Positions 56,523 to 64,000 of a stretch of DNA of 64,000 bases are shown here, piece by piece. A model generated the notes under the pieces. That model was not told the DNA's origin and ran no database searches. It saw only the letters and a list, made by a program, of their open reading frames with translations. The position numbers and the translations under genes are program-made. Numbering within the stretch: position 1 is the first letter of the stretch; every line of letters starts with the position of its first letter. Origin of the DNA: Candidatus Saccharimonadota bacterium (GTDB lineage: Bacteria; Patescibacteriota; Saccharimonadia; Saccharimonadales; Saccharimonadaceae); contig JAPUFB010000004.1 in assembly GCA_027492255.1 (NCBI GenBank), forward strand, positions 1 through 64,000. Reading direction: 5' to 3'.

Positions 56523-57227
56523 ATGACAATCCAGCCTCAGAAACCTCCTGACTATGCTTTTCCAAAAAGCTGGCTCAGTATCCTGGGCATTTGGATAAGC
56601 AGTATTTTGTTGATAGTAATCTATATCTTTGGTGCTGTGGTGATTTTCACTCTCCCCGCACCCCCGAAGAGACCCGTGTTTTTTATGATAGCTGCGGTTG
56701 TCTTGTGTGCGATCAGTATGCTGAGCGGGTGGATGATGTTTACTAGCTATTGGCTTATGTCACATCAATATATCCGCTCGAGCGTAGACCGTGGTAGTGT
56801 TGTTGTTGAGCAGGCTATTCCTTGGTGGATTAATCCTTTCCGCAATGACAAGCCTGACACGATACCGCTTAAGGGAAAAACGATGGAGCCGCTTGAGCAG
56901 GGACTCCTGCACATCATATTCCATTGTAGTGACGTATTGATCCACGACGGCTCAGGTGAAGGATATCTCCTCAGGTACGTGAGAAACGTTGATGCTCTCA
57001 CTGCGATCAAGGACTATATGGATGCGCAAGAAACGCGTCAAACCCTTGCGCTCGTAGAAACTGCCGAGAATACGAGAAGGATCTATGCTGCTCAAGAGGA
57101 GCAGAATCGACTCCTCAGAGCAATCGCCGCGCAGCAGCAACCGCACGCGCCCAATACCACACCTGGTCCCACTGTGATCAACCTCGTTCCGCGAGCAGAT
57201 GGTACATTCGGTTCCTATGAGAGCTGA
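56523..57227 (+). CDS. two-helix membrane protein, possible bacterial PH-like domain
   Basis: 234 residues. Two transmembrane helices (SILGIWISSILLIVIYIFGAVVIF; VFFMIAAVVLCAISMLSGWMMFTSYW) followed by a cytosolic domain that begins MSHQYIRSSVDRGSVVVEQAIPWW, like membrane-flanked bPH domains, and a C-terminal helix with E/Q/R-rich coiled-coil character (EETRQTLALVETAENTRRIYAAQEEQNRLL-type) and a P/T tail. GGGAG precedes the ATG. SD-type with its own promoter and terminator. Function unknown. Confidence 0.72.
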   Translation: MTIQPQKPPDYAFPKSWLSILGIWISSILLIVIYIFGAVVIFTLPAPPKRPVFFMIAAVVLCAISMLSGWMMFTSYWLMSHQYIRSSVDRGSVVVEQAIPWWINPFRNDKPDTIPLKGKTMEPLEQGLLHIIFHCSDVLIHDGSGEGYLLRYVRNVDALTAIKDYMDAQETRQTLALVETAENTRRIYAAQEEQNRLLRAIAAQQQPHAPNTTPGPTVINLVPRADGTFGSYES

Positions 57228-57245
57228 TACCCAAGTGAGATCACT

Positions 57246-57274
57246 ACACCCCCAGCCGCAAGGCTCGGGGGTGT
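57246..57274 (+). terminator. terminator of the 56523 gene
   Basis: ACACCCCC (57246-57253), AGCC-GCAA-GGCT inside, GGGGGTGT (57267-57274), then TTCTC. Confidence 0.8.
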
Positions 57275-57291
57275 TCTCATGTCTTTACCCC

Positions 57292-57320
57292 TATACATTC
57301 CTTACAATTCGTTGTATACT
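57292..57320 (+). promoter_or_regulatory. promoter of the 57396-rplA operon
   Basis: TATACA (57292-57297), 17-nt spacer, TATACT (57315-57320). The leader holds GCATAT/ATATGC (57349-57368), a possible L1-binding or regulatory hairpin. Confidence 0.5.
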
Positions 57321-57395
57321 GTCTCTGTTATTAACCAAAGGCTTGGGAGCATATCCATCGAGATATGCGTTTGCACCACGAAAGGAATATGTCTT

Positions 57396-57635
57396 ATGAC
57401 AGAAGTAGCTCATGGCGATGAGCGAATGAGGAAATTATTTGCTCCACCAACCGCGGAGCAAATTGCGGCATCAAACCGAAGAGTTCAAGCTGCTATTGAA
57501 AACGCAATCTATCGCGGCGCAGGAACGCCAGATGAAATTGCTGGGCTCGTAGAAGAGTTACAAAAAGCTGGAGATATTACCAGACAAGAATTTCTCAACG
57601 CACTCGATATATTGTTTCCTGACGATTTAAATTAA
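57396..57635 (+). CDS. hypothetical small protein upstream of rplA
   Basis: 79 residues, helical and acidic (ERMRKLFAPPTAEQIAASNRRVQAAIENAIYRGAGTPDEIAGLVEELQKAG). No family recognised. ATG 57396 has AAAGGA 10 nt upstream; the in-frame extension to 57279 crosses the promoter. 23 nt before rplA, so co-transcribed; it takes the position rplK has in most genomes. Confidence 0.65.
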   Translation: MTEVAHGDERMRKLFAPPTAEQIAASNRRVQAAIENAIYRGAGTPDEIAGLVEELQKAGDITRQEFLNALDILFPDDLN

Positions 57636-57658
57636 TTAATAAAGGAGTATCTACAACT

Positions 57659-58648
57659 ATGGCTAAAAAAGCCGAATTACTAGCAGAAGCGAAGAAACTA
57701 AAACTCGCTGTCACTGAAAAAAATACTATCGCTGAGATTGAAGCAGCTATTAAAGCTGCAAGCGAAAAGAAAACCGACGACGTCGAAGTCGTAGCAGAAC
57801 GAAAAGCTGATGTTGCCAAAGCTGGCAAGCGAAGTGAAAAAGCGGCTCAGGAAGCTGAAGAAAAGGCCGAAAAAGAAGCCCGCAAAGCCGTCCACGACAC
57901 GACACCTCAAAGCGAAGAAGCTGAAGCTCATATGAAAAAGGGGCCGGCTCCAAAAATCCGACCACTTCATGAGCGCAAAGGTAAGAAATACCAAGCCTCT
58001 TACGCAAAAGTTGAAAAAGGCAAAGCCTACTCACTTGCTGATGCTATGAAACTTGCGACCGAAACAAGCCCTAGCAAATTTGACGCCAGTATCGAACTGC
58101 ATGTTGTGCTCGGTGTTGACCCACGTCAAGCTGACCAAAATGTTCGCGCCACCGTTGCTTTGCCACATGGTACAGGCAAGAAAGTCCGTGTTGCTGCTTT
58201 CGTTTCTGATGACGAAGCTGAAGCTGCTACTAAAGCGGGCGCTGATATTGCCGGTGAAACCGCCGTGCAAAAACTTCTTGAAAAAGAACAGCTTGATTTT
58301 GACATTCTCGTTGCTACACCAGCCATGATGCCAAAACTTGGAAAATTTGCTCGTCTCCTCGGGCCACGTGGTCTTATGCCAAACCCAAAAAGTGGCACTG
58401 TTTCTGCAAAACCTGCTGAAGCTGTCAAATCCGCTAAGAGCGGCCGCGTTGAGTTCCGTGTCGACAAGCAGTCGATCGTTCACCTCTCAATCGGTAAAGT
58501 CAGCTTCGGTGCTGAAAAGCTCACCCAGAATGCTCAAGCATTCTTCGATGCGCTCGCGAGCGTCAAGCCAAGCTCACTAAAGGGAGGCTACATCACGAGC
58601 ATCCACACCAGCTCAACTATGGGCCCTGGGATCAAAATCGAGCTCTAG
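57659..58648 (+). CDS. rplA: 50S ribosomal protein L1 with a 105-residue N-terminal extension
   Basis: Ribosomal protein uL1, 329 residues; the L1 stalk directs E-site tRNA release. The L1 core starts near residue 107 (GKKYQASYAKVEKGKAYSLADA) and contains LLGPRGLMPNPKSGTVS and the C-terminal SIHTSSTMGPGIKI. The first ~105 residues are extra: a SAP/HeH-like helical start (AELLAEAKKLKLAVTEKNTIAEIEAAI) followed by an E/A/K-rich helix. Typical L1 is ~230 aa. Start ATG 57659 with AAAGGAG. A terminator follows; rplJ and rplL are not next. Confidence 0.94.
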   Translation: MAKKAELLAEAKKLKLAVTEKNTIAEIEAAIKAASEKKTDDVEVVAERKADVAKAGKRSEKAAQEAEEKAEKEARKAVHDTTPQSEEAEAHMKKGPAPKIRPLHERKGKKYQASYAKVEKGKAYSLADAMKLATETSPSKFDASIELHVVLGVDPRQADQNVRATVALPHGTGKKVRVAAFVSDDEAEAATKAGADIAGETAVQKLLEKEQLDFDILVATPAMMPKLGKFARLLGPRGLMPNPKSGTVSAKPAEAVKSAKSGRVEFRVDKQSIVHLSIGKVSFGAEKLTQNAQAFFDALASVKPSSLKGGYITSIHTSSTMGPGIKIEL

Positions 58649-58670
58649 TAATTACTAGATAACTCGTTAT

Positions 58671-58705
58671 AAAAATACCCGCCTGCACCCCAGGTGGGTA
58701 TTTTT
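58671..58705 (+). terminator. intrinsic terminator of rplA
   Basis: AAAAATACCC-GCCTG (58671-58685) pairs with CAGGT-GGGTATTTTT (58691-58705), one G-T pair, T-rich end. Confidence 0.88.
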
Positions 58706-58739
58706 ATGAACCACGCGTTAACACATAAAACGCTGATGC

Positions 58740-58769
58740 TTGCAAGGTGTTATACAAAAACCTTAGAAT
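58740..58769 (+). promoter_or_regulatory. promoter of the 58778 gene (leaderless)
   Basis: TTGCAA (58740-58745), 18-nt spacer, TAGAAT (58764-58769), 8 nt before ATG 58778. Confidence 0.6.
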
Positions 58770-58777
58770 AGAGAGCA

Positions 58778-60226
58778 ATGAGCACGATGGAGGCAAGTCA
58801 GCGGGGATATGATATTGATACACAGTTCCGAGAAACTGGGTATGCAACGCATTTGAAGCAACACCCTCGTTGGTCGCGTTTCATGCCTGAGGGAATAAGT
58901 CCGGAAGAGTGGCGACACATATTATACGCAGATAGCGACGGACTCGATCAGGCGCGGTTATTAATTCGACTCGGTGAATTGTTTATTGAGCAGGATACAG
59001 AGAATACTTCACAACTCAGTAGTGAGGAAAAAGAATTATTATTTATCGCTTTAGCTGCCCAGAATTGGGGAAAGAGTTTTGATGATGAAACCGGTCTTGG
59101 ACGAGATATTAGCTATGAATTTATTACCTCTGATGATATCGATATACGCTCACAGAAATTCCATACTGTATTTTCCGAATTATTACCGGACATAGACATT
59201 AAACGAAGATTCATCGTCGAGCGGACAATTTATGATAAATCCACGAAACTTGGCTCGGTATTCGACGCGATTAGACGACTCAACTGTTTGCGCACCGCTT
59301 GTCTCGCCTATGATCGATTCACTATATCGCCGGATAAGAAAGGTAATGAAAATCTAGGAGCTCTCTCGGCAAGTACATTATCAAACCAACTCATGCCACT
59401 TATTACCTATGCAGAAAAGTTTGCACCCGTTAAGAAAGCGCTCGAAGATGCGAGCAGCCAGATTGAAGCAATACTCAATGACGAACACCTTCTGTCTCAT
59501 CCGTTTATCAACCAACAGAGCAGAGATGCGATCGAAAGAACACGTATTATATGGGAGCGATCACATGGTGAACTCTCAACACCAAATGGTTCCAAGAATA
59601 AGAAAAATGGTCTCCTGTCGGATGAATCAAGTTTCGAATACCGCTATATTCGTTCACAGGAAGATCTAATACAAATCGTAGAGGGATTGCGCGCAATCGG
59701 AGCCAGTATTGTTTTGACCTCCGGATCATTTGACCTTGTCCATATCGGGCACGCAGCCTATATCGAAAAAGCCTCTCAGTTCGGTGACGTGCTGATTGTC
59801 GGTGTTGATTCCGATGCAAAAATTAAAAAACGCAAAGGCCCTAATCGTCCCATTGTCGGGGAAGAAGAGCGTCTGCGGCTACTCACGCATCTGCGCGGCG
59901 TTGATTTCGTAACACTTAAAGATCCCGATGAAGCCCGCTGGAATCTCATACGATTAGTCCACCCGGATGTATTAATCGTCACGGCTGAAACCTACACCCC
60001 CAAAGAAATCCATGAACTCGAGGACGGCTATTGCAAAAAAGTAGTTGTACTTGAACCTCAAGCTACGACGTCGACAGGTGCACAGATTCGAAAAATTGAA
60101 ATTGATGCAGTTGGTCGCTCCACCCAATCCTTAGGAACGGAAGTACTTCGACTACTTGCTGAACACCCTGATGCACAAGAAATAATAAAGCCACTCATAA
60201 ACAATCATGACCAACATCATCAATAA
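58778..60226 (+). CDS. HD-like domain fused to a RfaE2/TagD-type nucleotidyltransferase
   Basis: 482 residues. N-terminal ~270 residues look like an HD-superfamily helical domain in which the metal His-Asp pair is lost (LFIALAAQNWGKSF where active members have LLHDxGK). The C-terminal domain (residues ~300-445) is a cytidylyltransferase-like fold with the HIGH motif in SGSFDLVHIGHAAYIEKA and the RPIVGEEERLRLL segment; it should transfer a nucleotide to a phosphorylated or alcohol substrate. Leaderless-type start. Its last 20 nt overlap the deaminase-fusion gene, so the two are coupled. Substrate unknown. Confidence 0.8.
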   Translation: MSTMEASQRGYDIDTQFRETGYATHLKQHPRWSRFMPEGISPEEWRHILYADSDGLDQARLLIRLGELFIEQDTENTSQLSSEEKELLFIALAAQNWGKSFDDETGLGRDISYEFITSDDIDIRSQKFHTVFSELLPDIDIKRRFIVERTIYDKSTKLGSVFDAIRRLNCLRTACLAYDRFTISPDKKGNENLGALSASTLSNQLMPLITYAEKFAPVKKALEDASSQIEAILNDEHLLSHPFINQQSRDAIERTRIIWERSHGELSTPNGSKNKKNGLLSDESSFEYRYIRSQEDLIQIVEGLRAIGASIVLTSGSFDLVHIGHAAYIEKASQFGDVLIVGVDSDAKIKKRKGPNRPIVGEEERLRLLTHLRGVDFVTLKDPDEARWNLIRLVHPDVLIVTAETYTPKEIHELEDGYCKKVVVLEPQATTSTGAQIRKIEIDAVGRSTQSLGTEVLRLLAEHPDAQEIIKPLINNHDQHHQ

Positions 60227-61103
60227 CGAAACATTCGTTGGCTACGTTCCAGTCATACATAAAGGCTATGTAAATCTATTCGCTAGACATCCTGAAGCAA
60301 CCCTTGGTGTTTTAGGGCCTGAGATATTATCCGACTTCTCTTATCTACGAAAAGATATCCGCGCACTTGAACCTGAACAAATTGTTACGCTTTTGCAGCG
60401 CGGTATGGGCAGGAACGCGTTCGTGTTGTCCCGGGACACGCTATCAGATGTTATGGCTTCCTCGCCAAACATCATTATGCCAGATGACGACGTGACTGCT
60501 GGGTTACTAGAGCAATATCCCGATACGACCGCGACGACCGAACCAGTTTTTCTACGGTGGGACCGGAAGAATGCAAATTCGTCCCAAGAGGTTATTCCTG
60601 ACCGGACAATAACCGACAAAGAGCTTATACCCGAGATTATCACCGAACTTCAGCGCGCGGCAGACAAGAGCAGCAACTGGTGGCGTTCGGTTGGAGCGGC
60701 CGTATTCAATAAGGATCACGTACTGACAATAAGCCATAATCATTCTCTTCCAACTGAACATACTTCATGGATTGACGGTGATCCGAGAATTACCGAAAAG
60801 AAGGGTCAAGGGATTGATATTAGCATCGATATTCACGCCGAACAGGAAGCACTAATGCAACTCCTGAAGAATAATGAAAATATTGACGGGTGTCATATTA
60901 TCGCAACAACTTTCCCGTGTCCGAGCTGCGCAAAACTCATTGCGCTTAGCGGTATTAAAACGTGTTATTTCATCGAAGGTTATGCAACACTTGATGGTGC
61001 AAAAGTACTTCGTGATTTTGGTGTTGAAATCGTCAAAATCACGACCGAAACACCTTTTGACCAAACCGATGAACAGCGTCTCGTCCCATATCCAGCTAGC
61101 TAA
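60207..61103 (+). CDS. nucleotidyltransferase-like domain fused to a dCMP-deaminase-type domain
   Basis: 298 residues. The N-terminal ~120 residues begin FVGYVPVIHKGYVNLFARH, resembling the first strand and HxGH of a nucleotidyltransferase but with HKGY, so it is probably inactive or binding-only. The C-terminal domain (~145-298) is a zinc cytidine/deoxycytidylate deaminase: HAE near residue 210 and PCPSC near 236-240 give the metal ligands and catalytic Glu. It would make dUMP from dCMP for ThyA encoded next door. Overlaps the previous gene by 20 nt, and the convergent HIT gene by 8 nt. Confidence 0.82.
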   Translation: MTNIINNETFVGYVPVIHKGYVNLFARHPEATLGVLGPEILSDFSYLRKDIRALEPEQIVTLLQRGMGRNAFVLSRDTLSDVMASSPNIIMPDDDVTAGLLEQYPDTTATTEPVFLRWDRKNANSSQEVIPDRTITDKELIPEIITELQRAADKSSNWWRSVGAAVFNKDHVLTISHNHSLPTEHTSWIDGDPRITEKKGQGIDISIDIHAEQEALMQLLKNNENIDGCHIIATTFPCPSCAKLIALSGIKTCYFIEGYATLDGAKVLRDFGVEIVKITTETPFDQTDEQRLVPYPAS

Positions 61104-61545
61104 TCTTGAAGCGAACTTTTGCGTCAGCTGGCTTATTAGGATCAGGTACAATCAAGTGTGCATGAAGATGCTTTACGGACGCTCCATTGATTCTCACATC
61201 TCCAAAACGCATAGCTAGCCCACCGGCAGCGATTCCGTAAGTCGTTTCAGCCCAAGTAAAGAGTTGCTGCAGGTCATCAAATGACCCTTCGTGAAGATCG
61301 GCAAGACTTTCAGCGTGATATCTTGAAATTGCCAGAAGATGAAGTCTCGTAAATTCATAGGGCCATTGATTGGTTGTGAGTGTCCACTGGGAACCTTCTC
61401 GTAGAACCGGTTCTTTATGATATGTTGGTAAATTTTCTGGACAAAATGGACACTCAGCATTGGCGGCAATATCTTGCATGACTCTTCGTTGTTCGTCGAG
61501 CCGGGCATTATCAAGATTAACAAATGATCCTTCGGTGCTAGTCAT
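61096..61545 (-). CDS. HIT-family nucleotide hydrolase/transferase
   Basis: 149 residues. The histidine triad is in SVKHLHAHLIVP (HxHxH), and an N-terminal CPFC pair probably binds zinc. HIT proteins hydrolyse nucleoside phosphoramidates, dinucleotides or similar substrates. The start lies 1 nt after the thyA stop, so it is co-expressed with thyA and folA. Nothing indicates the exact substrate. Confidence 0.88.
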   Translation of the reverse strand: MTSTEGSFVNLDNARLDEQRRVMQDIAANAECPFCPENLPTYHKEPVLREGSQWTLTTNQWPYEFTRLHLLAISRYHAESLADLHEGSFDDLQQLFTWAETTYGIAAGGLAMRFGDVRINGASVKHLHAHLIVPDPNKPADAKVRFKIS

Positions 61546-61546
61546 A

Positions 61547-62530
61547 CTACACCGCCACTCGTCCCATCCTCATTGGAGGGTGGGCCCTGTATTCTTCGAT
61601 AGAGAAGTGATCGACACGAAAATCTTCAAGTCGTTTTACGCTTGGATCAAGTTTTAAAATAGGGAATTTGTAGGGATCACGCGAAAGCAGCTCTTCAACA
61701 TTCCCCATATGCTGTTCATATATATGGGCATTTGAAAACTGATGAACTAGTTTGCCGGGTTTATAACCCGTTACTTGAGACACCATCATCAGTACTGCTG
61801 AGTAATGTAGCAAATTGAACGGTACCCCAATCGGGATGTCGCCGCTGCGCTGCCAGTGAACAAGCGATATCGTACCTTCATTAGCATCAACGGTGAAATG
61901 CTGTATTCCATGACATGGAACAACAAGTACCTTCTGTTGTTCCCCCGGAGCTCGTGAGATGTACTGAGGTATAAACGGTGTGATGATGTGTGTCCGAAGT
62001 TCAGGTCGTGCTTTGATCTGCTCGATCATTTTTGCATACTGATTGAAGCTACCGCCTTCGGCTGTGGGAAAATCATGAAACGCTGCGCCATATGAACCTG
62101 GACCAAGATCACCAAGCTCTAACCCACGTTTTTGGGCCTTGGCCGCGTCACTCGTCCAAGGCTTCCAGAAATTGCAACCATACGCCTCGAGTTCTTCTTG
62201 TGTCCTTGCGCCATTCATGAAAGCTATAATTTCTGCCAATGACTGTCTGGCAGGGCCGGCAATTCTACGGTGTTTAACCCAGGGTTTATAGTTCTCAATA
62301 ATCTCATCTGTCGTTCCGCGAGTCAGATCTCGTTCCGTAATGAGTGGAAAGCCATCTTCTACGAAATCAAACTCCATCATATGACCAACAATCTCATATG
62401 ATTTATCATCCATTCCAGACATCGCGATTTTGCCGTGGCGACGAATTCGATCGAGTAATTCATGATACTGCCAATTCGGCGCTCGGTTTGGATTTACCTC
62501 AACTGGAGAGACATGGTTTTCGATTGACAC
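61547..62530 (-). CDS. thyA: thymidylate synthase
   Basis: 327 residues, GTG start. Converts dUMP to dTMP with methylene-tetrahydrofolate. Active-site Cys in VVPCHGIQHF, QRSGDIPIGVPFNLLHYS (dUMP phosphate and N177-type Asn), and HIYEQHMGNVEELLSRDP. It is longer than the usual 264 aa, with an extended N-terminus and insertions between residues ~90 and 150. It lies between folA and a HIT gene, downstream of dCMP-deaminase convergent supply. No ATG alternative fits the family start. Confidence 0.92.
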   Translation of the reverse strand: MSIENHVSPVEVNPNRAPNWQYHELLDRIRRHGKIAMSGMDDKSYEIVGHMMEFDFVEDGFPLITERDLTRGTTDEIIENYKPWVKHRRIAGPARQSLAEIIAFMNGARTQEELEAYGCNFWKPWTSDAAKAQKRGLELGDLGPGSYGAAFHDFPTAEGGSFNQYAKMIEQIKARPELRTHIITPFIPQYISRAPGEQQKVLVVPCHGIQHFTVDANEGTISLVHWQRSGDIPIGVPFNLLHYSAVLMMVSQVTGYKPGKLVHQFSNAHIYEQHMGNVEELLSRDPYKFPILKLDPSVKRLEDFRVDHFSIEEYRAHPPMRMGRVAV

Positions 62531-62587
62531 CTTGCGTTAAATATCCTTCTCCCACACCGCTATATAGTACTAATAAGTATACTATAC

Positions 62588-63094
62588 CTATTGAACAGAC
62601 TTCCGTTCATATATGACAAACTCATACTCAAAAGGATTTTTGTCATCACCTTCATGTGGATCACGGGAGATTTCCGTCCAATCAGCCTCTTCAATAGCAG
62701 GAAAATATACATCGCCCTCTGGTTTGGTATGTACTTCCGTAATAACCAATTTCCTTGCTGCGCCAAACAATTCACGGTAGATTTCACCTCCACCAATACC
62801 AAACGCTTCTTCATTATCGCGGCCGAGTGCAGTGAGTATCCTATTAATTTCATCAATCGAATGCACAATATGCGCGCCAGGAAATGTATAGTTTTCGTCA
62901 CGCGTAAGGACAATGCTGTCGCGCCCGGGAAGAATTTTTCCGATCGACTCAAGGGTTTTCCGGCCCATAACTATTGCATGACCGGTCGTCGTTTCTCGAA
63001 AATGTTTCAGGTCAGCCGGAAGATAAAAGGGAAGTTCGCCGCTATTTCCAATAACGCCGTTATCAGCGACTGCCGCAATAAGTGTCATACTCAT
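62588..63094 (-). CDS. folA: dihydrofolate reductase
   Basis: 168 residues. Regenerates tetrahydrofolate after ThyA, using NADPH. Typical features: TLIAAVADNGVIGNSGELPFYLPADLKHFRETTTGHAIVMGRKTLESI, GRDSIVLTR and a GIGGGEIYRELF nucleotide-binding loop. Leaderless-type start: a reverse-strand TATAAT ends 7 nt before ATG 63094 (a second ATG follows two codons later). Confidence 0.94.
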   Translation of the reverse strand: MSMTLIAAVADNGVIGNSGELPFYLPADLKHFRETTTGHAIVMGRKTLESIGKILPGRDSIVLTRDENYTFPGAHIVHSIDEINRILTALGRDNEEAFGIGGGEIYRELFGAARKLVITEVHTKPEGDVYFPAIEEADWTEISRDPHEGDDKNPFEYEFVIYERKSVQ

Positions 63095-63101
63095 AAAACG
63101 T

Positions 63102-63107
63102 ATTATA
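63102..63107 (-). promoter_or_regulatory. -10 element of folA (leaderless)
   Basis: Reverse-strand TATAAT (63102-63107), 7 nt before the ATG; it overlaps the 3' end of the preceding gene. Confidence 0.5.
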
Positions 63108-63954
63108 CAGTATCAACGACAGCGTCGGCCGGTTCCATGACCAAAAATATCGCCGTATCAATGCGGGTAACTATATCCTTACCGCTCTCGGTATACATCC
63201 AGCGTTCAATATGTTTCATCTCATTATTACTAATTGGGCCGTCTGGTCCTTCACTTGCGCGAGGATACATCGCATCTAATCCATGTTGTATAACGCTCTT
63301 TTGGTGAAAATGAACGTCTTCGAAAAACGGCTTTGAAAGTGCGATATTCGTCTCCTTATAGAGATGCATTGTGTAGCGTACGTTATTGATTGTCGTCTCT
63401 GTCGAAACAAATGGACGAATACGGGTAATAAGAACGTGGTCACCTACGTATTCATACGTCATCCAACGACTACTCCTAAGACGATCGACGACGTTTTCAA
63501 AATCACCGTCCTCAGGGTTTTCATCATCATCTGATCCAATATCGTCAGAATATGTTGCATCATCAAGCGGGAGTTCAGCGACGTGACTGAGTGGCCCTTT
63601 GGTTTTTGCCCAATACATGAAATCCTTCATCTCTTTAAACATCTTGAGCGACGCATCTTTTTCGCTATGATCTGTTTCGGCTAGTCGTGTGACACATACC
63701 TTACCTAAAAACTCAGGTGAAACAGCAAGTTCAAAACACTCGCCAATATTTAACCCTTTCTTTTTCTCAAGGAAATCCTGCTTTAACTGTTCAGCCTCAG
63801 AAGGGTATAGTTCAGCATGTCGTGGATCCACAAGAAAATCACGGTCCAACTCTTCTTGGCGCCGTTCATGTATCATCTCGAGACATTGTCGCTTAAAGGC
63901 GTATCGTCTTCCGAGTTCAAAATATTCTTGGGTGTTGCCTGTTTCAATGGTCAT
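63103..63954 (-). CDS. hypothetical acidic protein
   Basis: 283 residues, not recognised. Charged helical N-terminal half (RRYAFKRQCLEMIHERRQEELDRDF) followed by an acidic linker (DDIGSDDDENPEDGD) and a C-terminal mixed domain. No membrane segment, signal peptide or catalytic motif. A reverse-strand TGG-TAAAAT (63974-63982) lies 19 nt before ATG 63954. It is followed by folA, whose -10 lies in its end. Confidence 0.68.
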   Translation of the reverse strand: MTIETGNTQEYFELGRRYAFKRQCLEMIHERRQEELDRDFLVDPRHAELYPSEAEQLKQDFLEKKKGLNIGECFELAVSPEFLGKVCVTRLAETDHSEKDASLKMFKEMKDFMYWAKTKGPLSHVAELPLDDATYSDDIGSDDDENPEDGDFENVVDRLRSSRWMTYEYVGDHVLITRIRPFVSTETTINNVRYTMHLYKETNIALSKPFFEDVHFHQKSVIQHGLDAMYPRASEGPDGPISNNEMKHIERWMYTESGKDIVTRIDTAIFLVMEPADAVVDTV

Positions 63955-64000
63955 AGTGTGTATCCAACAGAGTATTTTACCATAATTTATAGAGATATAC

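Overview
The window looks like chromosomal DNA of a Candidatus Saccharibacteria (TM7, Patescibacteria/CPR) species using the standard genetic code: TGA, TAA and TAG all act as ordinary stops. Supporting signs are the absence of rpmD (L30) between rpsE and rplO, cysteine-free L33/L36/S14/S4, many small membrane or pilin-like proteins of unknown function, and a secreted Rpf-like muralytic protein of the kind otherwise typical of Actinobacteria. The assignment rests on recall of families and gene order, not on a database search.

Layout. 62-16413: the S10-spc-alpha ribosomal superoperon starting at rplC (rpsJ is not at its head), then secY, a polytopic membrane protein where many bacteria carry adk-map, infA, rpmJ, rpsM-K-D, rpoA, rplQ, rplM, rpsI. 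16514-24161: zwf, rnhA, a membrane protein, an RNA m5C methyltransferase, trpS, an RluA-type pseudouridine synthase, a DNA polymerase III delta-prime-like protein and a TPR protein. 24604-29932: three tRNAs, a GH13 branching enzyme, the Rpf-like protein, tgt and a zinc metallopeptidase. 29942-33501: an HTH-Nudix/NADAR pair, PspC, L33 and unknowns. 32794-37846: an alpha-glucan cluster (GT4, GH57, GH15). 38140-44548: unknowns, a candidate small RNA, a TPR protein, a peptide deformylase lacking motif I, tRNA-Trp, a P-loop protein, a YgjP-like protease, an orphan histidine kinase and a small membrane protein behind a switch-like leader. 44791-58648: secE-nusG and rplK/rplA, separated by an ~8 kb reverse-strand type IV secretion-like operon (46052-54195) and by small membrane-protein genes. 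58778-63954: a nucleotide-metabolism block (nucleotidyltransferase fusion, dCMP-deaminase fusion, HIT, thyA, folA) and an unknown gene.

The most interesting system is the 46052-54195 operon: a MinD/ParA-like ATPase, a VirB2-like pilin, a TrbL/VirB6-like membrane protein, a PrgI/VirB4-N-like protein, a VirB4-C ATPase, a VirB8/TcpC-like protein and one polypeptide that appears to carry three cell-wall hydrolase modules. It resembles the actinobacterial (SCO6880-type) conjugation apparatus. In an episymbiont it is a plausible candidate for contact with, or delivery into, an actinobacterial host. It contains two strong intercistronic hairpins and has a palindromic operator-like site upstream. A nearby operon encodes three membrane peptides of 82, 41 and 38 residues from a near-perfect consensus promoter.

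Two modes of gene start are visible. Many monocistronic or first genes have a sigma70 -10 element ending 6-15 nt before the start codon, so their mRNAs should be leaderless or nearly so. Ribosomal, secretion-operon and small membrane-protein genes instead have Shine-Dalgarno sites, and several have structured leaders.
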